Shown here: positions 27,696-34,349 of the stretch, in pieces | Position numbering within the stretch: the stretch's first letter is position 1 | Layout: the number at the start of each line of letters is the position of its first letter | Assembly (NCBI RefSeq): GCF_014042345.1 | Contig: NZ_JACEZT010000021.1 | Span: 1-64,000 of the forward strand | DNA: 64,000 bases | DNA from: Rugamonas brunnea | Lineage (GTDB): Bacteria; Pseudomonadota; Gammaproteobacteria; Burkholderiales; Burkholderiaceae_D | Reading direction: 5' to 3' | The notes under the pieces: model-generated | Told to the model about the DNA's origin: nothing | The model's input: the letters and a program-made list of their open reading frames with translations, nothing else | The model's database searches: none | Translations under genes and position numbers: made by a program

Positions 27696-28295
27696 TCAGT
27701 CTGCCTTGCAATCATCAATCATAAAATCTTCTTGCCGCCGGTGTTTGGGCAGGCGGCGTTCGACCTGCTCCTGGGCGTGATAACTGGCGTGTTGGACCAG
27801 CGTTAGCGCTGTCTTGAGCGTGTCGCTCATGGTGCTGGCGACAGCCCGCATGGCGTCCATGTGCGACGTCGGCGGTCTGTGCGCCTGCTGTTCCAGTTGG
27901 CGGCGCAGTTGTGAGGCGGCCGTCCAGTTCTTTTCGCCGGGGCGGCGGATCCACAAATCGCGCCAGGCATTGCGGCCGTCGCCGGCAATTAACATGGTCA
28001 GCTGCCGCGGCGAGACGGCGCGCCCATGGTACATGAGCTCATCGCCCACCACTTCGGCGTAGTGCCACGCTTCTCCCACGTGCATGCGCACCCGGCTCTG
28101 ATCCGGCAGGAACAGGCATTTCCATTGATAGCCTTGCAGCGGGGCGACCGTTTCGTTCTGCACTTCTATCCAGTGTTGAATTGCGCGTGCGACCGCTTCG
28201 GTGGTCGTGAGCGTGCTGCCGGACAGGCGCAAATAGTTGCTCAGTTCAGCGTGGGTGGCGGGTGGTACGGCAGTTTCGCTCCTTCCGGCATTCAT
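27696..28295 (-). CDS. Unrecognised protein with possible ribbon-helix-helix N-terminus
   Basis: The protein has 199 residues. Residues 15-50 (HAELSNYLRLSGSTLTTTEAV then ARAIQHWIE) have the strand-helix-helix look of a ribbon-helix-helix DNA-binding domain. A second region (ELMYHGRAVSPRQLTMLIAG, then GRNAWRDLWIRRPGEKNW) resembles small RAMA/DUF4357-like DNA-associated domains. The C-terminal third is helical and charged. I do not recognise the family and both domain readings are inference. AGGAGA 7 nt before ATG 28295 supports the start. The gene is convergent with the DUF6714-like gene. Directly upstream lies the TTGTCT array, which it may bind. Confidence 0.7.
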   Translation of the reverse strand: MNAGRSETAVPPATHAELSNYLRLSGSTLTTTEAVARAIQHWIEVQNETVAPLQGYQWKCLFLPDQSRVRMHVGEAWHYAEVVGDELMYHGRAVSPRQLTMLIAGDGRNAWRDLWIRRPGEKNWTAASQLRRQLEQQAHRPPTSHMDAMRAVASTMSDTLKTALTLVQHASYHAQEQVERRLPKHRRQEDFMIDDCKAD

Positions 28296-28315
28296 ACTCG
28301 TTTCTCCTGCTAGAG

Positions 28316-28414
28316 TTGTCTGGTTTTGTCTTGTTCTGTCTATTTAGACAAGGAAATTCGCACCGAGTTCAATCCAGACAAAACAAGACAAAACGAGACA
28401 GGCAAACGAGACAC
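28316..28414. repeat. Phased TTGTCT/AGACAA array, inverted halves, 10-bp register
   Basis: TTGTCT-type hexamers begin at 28316, 28326 and 28336 (third copy CTGTCT), and AGACAA-type hexamers at 28346, 28376, 28386 and 28396 (last copy AGACAG). All share one exact 10-bp register. A further AGACAC lies off register at 28409. Read from either end, the units approximate TTGTCT-N-GTT. The left half points one way and the right half the other, so the array is an inverted repeat about 100 bp long. It starts 21 bp upstream of the - strand gene at 27696-28295 and lies between it and korB. Confidence 0.85.
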
Positions 28415-28506
28415 GTTGCCGGAGGGAGCCGCCAGCGGCTACCACCCCGCGCATGGCGGCCGTTGCTTGGGGGGAAGGCGGAATGGCCCCTGCAACTCTT
28501 TGTGGC

Positions 28507-29562
28507 CTAGCGCAGCGCCGCGTTGATGCGGGCCAGCGCGTCGGCGCCGGGGCACAGCACGGATTCGTCCAGTGTGTTGAGCGGCTGCAGCGACGTGTTC
28601 AGGTGGCTGTGCATGTCCTCCGGCGTGGGGTCGATGTGCAGCAGGCCCGTCACCACCTCGCCCTCGGCCTGGCGCTGGTACAGGTAGTTGATGGCGGCGA
28701 TGCGGTCGTGCACGTCAAATTCCGCTTCCAGCGTGCGCAGGCGCAGGATGCTGCCGTCGTGCTGCAGCACCTCCTGCACCGTGCCCGGCGTGAACTGCCC
28801 GGCCAGTTCCTCCCGGCGCGGCACGAAGTCGACACGGTTGACGGCCTCGTTGTGCTCACGCACGTAGTCGTAGCTCTTGGTCGAGCCGGGGTGGTTGTTG
28901 AAGGCCACGCACGGTGAGATCACGTCGATGAAGGCCGCTCCCTGGTGCATGAAGGCGCCTTCGATCATCGGCACCAGCTGTTCCTTGTTGCCCGAGAAGC
29001 CGCGCGCTACGTAGCTCACGCCCAGTTGCAGGGCCAGCGCCGCGAGGTCAACCGGGGCGTCGCTGTTGACCACGCCGCGCTTGGAGCGCGAACCCTGGTC
29101 GGCGGTGGCCGAGAACTGGCCCTTGGTCAGCCCGTACACGCCGTTGTTCATGACGATGTAGACCATGTTCACGGCGCGCCGCATGCTGTGCACGAACTGG
29201 CCCAGGCCAATCGAGGCCGAGTCGCCGTCGCCGGACACGCCCAGGTAGATCAGGTCGCGGTTGGCCAGGTTGGCGCCCGTGAGCACGGACGGCATGCGGC
29301 CGTGCACCGTGTTGAAGCCGTGCGAGCCGCCCAGGAAGTAGGTGGGCGACTTGGACGAGCAGCCGATGCCCGACAGCTTGGCCACCCGGTGCGGTTCGAT
29401 CGCCAGGTTGTAGCAGGCCTGGACGATGGCGGCCGAAATCGAGTCGTGTCCGCAGCCAGCGCATAGCGTGGACATGGCGCCCTCGTAGTCGCGTCGCGTG
29501 TAGCCGAGCCGGTTGGTCTTCAGTTCCGGGTGGTGCAGCTTGGGTTTGGCCAGATAGCTCAT
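28507..29562 (-). CDS. korB: 2-oxoacid:ferredoxin oxidoreductase beta subunit
   Basis: The beta subunit binds thiamine diphosphate and one [4Fe-4S] cluster. The 351 residues contain CAGCGHDSI (a CxxC pair), GIGCSSKSP and ISPCVAFNNH, which supply the four cluster cysteines. The ThDP motif runs from GVSGDGDSASIGLG to the following NN pair. The best match by feel is 2-oxoglutarate (KorB) type; pyruvate or branched-chain substrates cannot be excluded. It overlaps korA by 4 bp (29559-29562), so the two are translationally coupled. Confidence 0.9.
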   Translation of the reverse strand: MSYLAKPKLHHPELKTNRLGYTRRDYEGAMSTLCAGCGHDSISAAIVQACYNLAIEPHRVAKLSGIGCSSKSPTYFLGGSHGFNTVHGRMPSVLTGANLANRDLIYLGVSGDGDSASIGLGQFVHSMRRAVNMVYIVMNNGVYGLTKGQFSATADQGSRSKRGVVNSDAPVDLAALALQLGVSYVARGFSGNKEQLVPMIEGAFMHQGAAFIDVISPCVAFNNHPGSTKSYDYVREHNEAVNRVDFVPRREELAGQFTPGTVQEVLQHDGSILRLRTLEAEFDVHDRIAAINYLYQRQAEGEVVTGLLHIDPTPEDMHSHLNTSLQPLNTLDESVLCPGADALARINAALR

Positions 29563-31403
29563 TGCGCCACCTTCTTGATGGGAGTGACCTTGTGGGAGTC
29601 GAGCCGGGCGCCGATGGCGTCGGCGATGAAGCGGGCCGTGATCGGCGTGCCGTCGTAGTGCAGCACGGGCAGCAGCTTGGCCGCGTTCAGGTTGCCTTCG
29701 AGGATCAGCATGCCGCGCAGTTGCGCGTCTGCGTTTTGCTCGACGACGAACACCTGGTCATGGGTGGCGATGAAGTCCATCACGGCCGCGCAGAACGGAT
29801 AGGCGCGGATGCGCAGCGCATCCACGTGCTGATCCTCGCGCGCCAGCAGGTCCAGCGCCTCCGTCATGGCCGGGCTGGTGGAGCCGAAGTACAGCACACC
29901 GTAGCGCGTGCTCTTGTTGGCGCGCCGTTCGATGGGGGCCGGCACCAGCGTCTTGGCCGTGTCGAATTTCTTGTGCAGCCGCTCCATGTTGGCCACGTAG
30001 ACGGCGCCTTCCTCGCTGTAGCGCGCGTAGCTGTCCTTGGTGGTGCCGCGCGTGAAATAGGCGCCGCGCTTGGGGTGGGTGCCGGGCAGGGTGCGGTAGG
30101 GGATGCCGTCGTCGTCCACGTCCAGATAGCGGCCGAAATCGCGGCCGCTTTCCAGGTCGTCGTAGTGCATCACCTTGCCCCGGTCCATGCGGCGCGCGTC
30201 GTCCCACGCCAGCGGCGCACACAGGCGCGTGTTCATGCCGATGTCGAGGTCCGACATGACGAAGATCGGCGTTTGCAGCCGGTCGGCCAGATCGAGCGCG
30301 GTGGCGGCGAAGTCGAAGCATTCCTTCGGGTCTTCGGGGAACAGCAGCACGTGTTTGGTGTCGCCGTTGGAGGCGTAGGCGCAGGACAGGATGTCGGCCT
30401 GCTGGGTGCGGGTGGGCATGCCGGTGGACGGCCCGCCGCGCTGCACGTTGATGATGGTGGCCGGGATCTCGGCGAAGTAGGCCAGGCCGATGAATTCCGT
30501 CATCAGCGAAATGCCGGGGCCGGAGGTGGCCGTGAACGCGCGCGCGCCGTTCCAGCCGGCGCCGATCACCATGCCGATCGAGGCCAGTTCGTCCTCGGCC
30601 TGGATGATGGCGTAGTTGTGGCGACCCGTGTCGGCGTCCTCGCGGAACTTGTGGCAGTACTTCTGGAACGCCTCGGCCAGCGACGACGAGGGCGTGATCG
30701 GATACCAGGCGCAGACGGTGGCGCCGCCGTACACGCAGCCCAGCGCGGCGGCGCTGTTGCCGTCCATGAAAATGCGGTCGCCCACGTTGTCGGCCCGCTG
30801 CACCTTGAGGCCGATAGCGGCGCAATCGATGTGGGCCAGCGCGTAGTCGCGCCCCAGGTGCAGCGCCTTCACGTTGGAGTCGTACAGCTTCTCCTTGCCC
30901 TTGTACTGCTCGGAGAACAGCTGTTCCAGCACGGCCGGTTCGATGCCCAGCATGGCCGACAGCGCGCCGACGTAGACGATGTTCTTGAACAGCTGGCGCA
31001 GCCGTACGTCGGTGTAGGCTTCGTTGCAGATCATGGTCAGCGGCATGCCGATCGCGTGCACGTCGGGCCGGAACTGGCCGGGCGGGATCGGGCGCGTGTC
31101 GTCGTAGAACAGGTAGCCGCCGGGCGTGATCTCCTTGATGTCGGCGGCCCAGGTCTGCGGGTTCATGGCCACCATCAGGTCGCAGCCGCCGCGCCGGCCC
31201 AGGTAGCCGGCTTCGCTCACGCGCACCTCGTACCAGGTGGGCATGCCCTGTATGTTGGACGGGAAGATGTTGCGGGGGCTGACCGGCACCCCCATGCGCA
31301 GGATGGCGCGCGCGAACAGTTCATTGGCCGAGGCGGAGCCGGAGCCGTTGACGTTGGCGAATTTGACGACGAAATCATTCACAGCTTGCAGGGTGGGCGG
31401 CAT
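29559..31403 (-). CDS. korA: 2-oxoacid:ferredoxin oxidoreductase gamma-alpha fused subunit
   Basis: The 614-residue protein fuses the gamma domain (about 1-190, starting VKFANVNGSGSASANELFARAI) to the alpha domain (about 200-600). The alpha domain has the substrate-pocket motif WYPITPSSSLAEAF and TSGPGISLMTEFIGLAYFAEIP. Oxidative decarboxylation of a 2-oxoacid with CoA yields acyl-CoA and two low-potential electrons. AGGAG 7 nt before ATG 31403 supports the start. It follows the flavoprotein gene by 18 bp, and korB overlaps its end. Confidence 0.92.
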   Translation of the reverse strand: MPPTLQAVNDFVVKFANVNGSGSASANELFARAILRMGVPVSPRNIFPSNIQGMPTWYEVRVSEAGYLGRRGGCDLMVAMNPQTWAADIKEITPGGYLFYDDTRPIPPGQFRPDVHAIGMPLTMICNEAYTDVRLRQLFKNIVYVGALSAMLGIEPAVLEQLFSEQYKGKEKLYDSNVKALHLGRDYALAHIDCAAIGLKVQRADNVGDRIFMDGNSAAALGCVYGGATVCAWYPITPSSSLAEAFQKYCHKFREDADTGRHNYAIIQAEDELASIGMVIGAGWNGARAFTATSGPGISLMTEFIGLAYFAEIPATIINVQRGGPSTGMPTRTQQADILSCAYASNGDTKHVLLFPEDPKECFDFAATALDLADRLQTPIFVMSDLDIGMNTRLCAPLAWDDARRMDRGKVMHYDDLESGRDFGRYLDVDDDGIPYRTLPGTHPKRGAYFTRGTTKDSYARYSEEGAVYVANMERLHKKFDTAKTLVPAPIERRANKSTRYGVLYFGSTSPAMTEALDLLAREDQHVDALRIRAYPFCAAVMDFIATHDQVFVVEQNADAQLRGMLILEGNLNAAKLLPVLHYDGTPITARFIADAIGARLDSHKVTPIKKVAQ

Positions 31404-31421
31404 TCTGGGCTCCTGGTGGTG

Positions 31422-33248
31422 CTAGCCGACCTGGCGCAGCGGCGCGCTCGGTTGCGGGCGGCAGGCCGGGCCGGCGCGGCCGGGCGAGAAGAAGAATTTC
31501 TGCATGTCCCACGCGCCGGTGGGACAGCGTTCGGCGCACAGGCTGCAGTGCAGGCACACGTCCTCGTCCTTGACCATGATGCGGCCCGTTTTCAGGTTGC
31601 CCGACACGAACAGCGACTGCGCCAGGTTCAGCGCCGGCGCCTTGAGCCGCTCGCGTAATTCGCCTTCCTCGCCGTTTTCGACGAAGCTGATGCAGTCCAT
31701 CGGGCAGATGTCGACGCAGGCGTCGCACTCGATGCACAGGCTGTCGGAGAACACGGTCTGCACGTCGCAGTTCAGGCAGCGCCGCGCTTCCTTGAGCGCC
31801 AGTTGCTGGTCGTAGCCCAGTTCCACCTCGACCCGGATGTTCTTCAGCGCCGCGCTCACGTCGCGCAGCGGCACCTTGAAGCGGTGGTCGGGGGTGACGG
31901 CGTTGTCGTAGCTCCATTCGTGGATGCCCATCTTCTGGCTCAGCAAATGGACCGTGGGCGGTGGCCGCTGGCGCAAGTCCTCGCCGTTGCAGAACTTGTC
32001 GATCGAGACGGCCGCCGCGTGGCCGTGGGCCACGGCGGTGATGATGTTCTTGGGGCCGAAGGCGGCGTCGCCGCCGAAGAACACGCGCGCCGCGCTGGAC
32101 TGGAAGGTGATGGGATCGACCACCGGCATGCCGCGCTCGTCGAAGGCCAGGCCAATGTCGCGCTCTATCCACGGGAAGGCGTTCTCCTGGCCGACGGCGA
32201 TCAGCACGTCGTCGCACGGCACGAAGCGTTCCGGCTCGCCCGTGGGCGCGAGCGTGCGCCGCCCCGCCGCGTCGGTGGACGCCGCCATCGCTTCGAACTG
32301 CATGCCGCACAATTTGCCGTTATCGAGCACGAAGGCTTTTGGCGCCAGGTAGTTGAGGATGGTGACGCCTTCGTGCTGGGCATCCTCCTTCTCCCACGGA
32401 CTGGCCTTCATCTCGTCGAAACCGGAGCGGACGATCACCGTCACCTGTTCGCCGCCCAGGCGCTTGGCCGAGCGGCAGCAGTCCATGGCCGTGTTGCCGC
32501 CGCCGAGCACGATCACGCGCTTGCCGATGGCCGACACGTGGCCGAACGAGACGGACGACAGCCAGTCGATGCCGATGTGGATGTTGGGCGCGGCCTGCTC
32601 GCGCCCCGGCAGCGGCAGGTCGCGCCCGCGCGGGGCGCCGCAGCCGACGAACACGGCCTCGTAGCCCTGCGCCAGCAGCGCCTGCAGGCTGTCGATGCGC
32701 TGGCCGGCGCGCAGTTCCACGCCCAGGTCGAGGATGTAGCCGGTTTCCTCGTCGATCACCTCCTCGGGCAGGCGGAACTTGGGGATCTGGCTGCGGATGA
32801 AGCCGCCGGCCTTGGCCTCGCCGTCAAACACGGTGACCAGGTAGCCCTGCACGGCCAGGTCGCGCGCCACCGTCAGCGAGGCGGGACCGGCGCCCACGCA
32901 GGCCACGCGGCGGCCGTTGCGCAGCGTTGGCGGCTGCGGCAGGCGGGCGCGGATGTCGTCCTTGTAATCGGCCGCCACCCGCTTCAGGCGGCAGATGGCC
33001 ACCGGCTGTTTTCCCGCCTCGTCCTCCACGCGGCTGCGGCGGCAGGCCGGCTCGCACGGACGGTCGCAGGTGCGCCCCAGCACGCCGGGGAAGACGTTCG
33101 ATTCCCAGTTAACGAGGTAGGCGTCCGAGTAGCGGCCGGCGGCGATCAGGCGGATGTATTCGGGGACGGGCGTGTGGGCGGGGCAGGCCCATTGGCAATC
33201 GACCACCTTGTGGAAGTAGTCGGGACTGACGATATCGGTAGGTCGCAA
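31422..33248 (-). CDS. GltD-like NAD(P)H oxidoreductase with two ferredoxin clusters (KorC-like)
   Basis: The N-terminal CQWACPAHTPVPEYIRLI and CDRPCEPACRRSR are the iron-sulfur motif of glutamate-synthase small-subunit-like proteins. FAD-binding GAGPASLTVARDL and NAD(P)-binding GGGNTAMDCCRSAKRL follow. The C-terminus has two [4Fe-4S] motifs, CIECDACVDICPMDC and CLHCSLCAERCPTG. It therefore looks built to pass electrons between KorAB and pyridine nucleotide, as the KorC-type subunit of aromatic-degrading Thauera does. AGGAGG is 6 nt before TTG 33248 (608 residues); an upstream TTG at 33284 lacks a ribosome site. Confidence 0.85.
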   Translation of the reverse strand: MRPTDIVSPDYFHKVVDCQWACPAHTPVPEYIRLIAAGRYSDAYLVNWESNVFPGVLGRTCDRPCEPACRRSRVEDEAGKQPVAICRLKRVAADYKDDIRARLPQPPTLRNGRRVACVGAGPASLTVARDLAVQGYLVTVFDGEAKAGGFIRSQIPKFRLPEEVIDEETGYILDLGVELRAGQRIDSLQALLAQGYEAVFVGCGAPRGRDLPLPGREQAAPNIHIGIDWLSSVSFGHVSAIGKRVIVLGGGNTAMDCCRSAKRLGGEQVTVIVRSGFDEMKASPWEKEDAQHEGVTILNYLAPKAFVLDNGKLCGMQFEAMAASTDAAGRRTLAPTGEPERFVPCDDVLIAVGQENAFPWIERDIGLAFDERGMPVVDPITFQSSAARVFFGGDAAFGPKNIITAVAHGHAAAVSIDKFCNGEDLRQRPPPTVHLLSQKMGIHEWSYDNAVTPDHRFKVPLRDVSAALKNIRVEVELGYDQQLALKEARRCLNCDVQTVFSDSLCIECDACVDICPMDCISFVENGEEGELRERLKAPALNLAQSLFVSGNLKTGRIMVKDEDVCLHCSLCAERCPTGAWDMQKFFFSPGRAGPACRPQPSAPLRQVG

Positions 33249-33300
33249 AGTGCTCCTCCTGGCGGCTGTGGGCGCCGCATCCAAGTCAGGTCAAATGAAG

Positions 33301-33744
33301 TCAACTCAATACGTTGGTGAATTCCTGGTCGATCTCGTCGGCCATGGTTTCCGCCTCGGCCAGTTCGCGCGGCATGGCGTCGCGGATCGAGAACACGCCC
33401 AGCAGCTGCGAGGTGGACGACACCACGGGCAGGTGGCGGAAGTTATGCCGCTTCATGATCAGCACCGCGTCCGACACGGTGGTCTGGGGCGCGATGAAGT
33501 GCGGGTTGTGGGTCATGATGGCCGACACGGGCGTGGCCTCGGGGTCGCGGCGCTGGGCCACGATCTTGGTCATCAGGTCGCGCTCGGTGAGGATGCCCAG
33601 CATGGCGCCGGCGTCGTCGACGATCAGGATGCTGCCGCAATGGGCCTTAGTCATGGCGCAGGCCGCGTGGTAGCTGCTGGCGTCGGGCTTGACGGTCAGC
33701 ACGTGGCGCTGGCCGATCGATTGCAACACGGTGCGTTCAGTCAT
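33301..33744 (-). CDS. Two-CBS-domain protein
   Basis: The 147-residue protein is a tandem pair of CBS domains: about 10-68 with GSILIVDDAGAMLGILTERDL, and 75-130 with RHLPVVSSTSQLLGVFSIRD. CBS pairs bind adenosine nucleotides and act as energy or redox sensors. ATG 33744 has GAGGGGG upstream; the longer frame from 33786 is not supported. It ends 52 bp before the flavoprotein gene on the same strand, so it may report energy state to the oxidoreductase, but no partner is proven. Confidence 0.88.
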   Translation of the reverse strand: MTERTVLQSIGQRHVLTVKPDASSYHAACAMTKAHCGSILIVDDAGAMLGILTERDLMTKIVAQRRDPEATPVSAIMTHNPHFIAPQTTVSDAVLIMKRHNFRHLPVVSSTSQLLGVFSIRDAMPRELAEAETMADEIDQEFTNVLS

Positions 33745-33808
33745 CACATCCCCCTCGGTTGCGGTGGGGCGGGGCGCCGGCGGCATGGCCGGTGCGCCGC
33801 CCCTGGCC

Positions 33809-34072
33809 TTATGCGGCGCGGGCCGGTTCGGCCACCGGGCGCTGGCCGGCAGTGGCGCTGGTGGCCACCTGGGCGCCGTAGCCGGCGTCCGTTACCACGG
33901 CCGTCAGCGCGGCGGCGCTGGTCTGGGCCGGGTCGAAGGTGATCTCGGCGCGGCCGCCGTCCAGCGTCACGGCGGCCGTCTGCACGCCCGCCACGCCGTA
34001 CAACATCTTCTCGATACTGGCGGCGCAACCGCCACATGTCATGCCTTCAATTTCCAGGGCCACGGTTTCCAT
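33809..34072 (-). CDS. Heavy-metal-associated (copper chaperone-like) protein
   Basis: The 87-residue protein has one HMA fold with the metal-binding GMTCGGCAASIEKML (C13 and C16) and a short Ala-rich tail. Proteins like this carry Cu(I) to a P-type ATPase; none is in the window. GGAG 6 nt before ATG 34072 fixes the start. It precedes the CBS gene by 64 bp on the same strand, so a link with the iron-sulfur oxidoreductase operon is possible but unproven. Confidence 0.88.
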   Translation of the reverse strand: METVALEIEGMTCGGCAASIEKMLYGVAGVQTAAVTLDGGRAEITFDPAQTSAAALTAVVTDAGYGAQVATSATAGQRPVAEPARAA

Positions 34073-34267
34073 GCTCTGCTCCAGGTGGTTGAGATAGGTG
34101 CCGGATGCTGCGCATGTTGTTGTCGGCGGGAAAGCAAAATCGGCCTCCCGCGCCGGCAACGCTGGCCCACGCTGCACTGTAGACCCATGCACATTCCTTA
34201 ATCTTTGATGAAGCTCAAGTTACTCCAAAACGCGGCGCGGGGCAATCCTCTTGCACGCGCAAAAAAT

Positions 34268-34324
34268 AACCGGGGTCAAGTCATGAACGCGCCAGTTGCG
34301 CGGGTTCATGACCTGACCCCGGTT
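34268..34324. repeat. REP-like imperfect palindrome with GGGGTCA/TGACCCC ends
   Basis: The outer 11 bp (34268-34278 and 34314-34324) pair perfectly, then one mismatch, 9 bp (GTCATGAAC/GTTCATGAC), another mismatch and 3 bp around a short loop. GGGGTCA-ended hairpins of this style occur as dispersed repeats in other genomes, some mobilised by RAYT-type transposases. Only one copy is in the window. It starts 25 bp past the end of the Ig-lipoprotein gene and could also stop transcription of the tad locus. Confidence 0.7.
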
Positions 34325-34349
34325 CAGGGGGCCGGCGGTGCCTGGGATA

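Noticed and set aside
33766..33803. GC-rich imperfect hairpin between the HMA-protein and CBS genes as a terminator
   Set aside because: The arms mismatch in the middle and no T-run follows on the - strand, so it does not separate the genes clearly.
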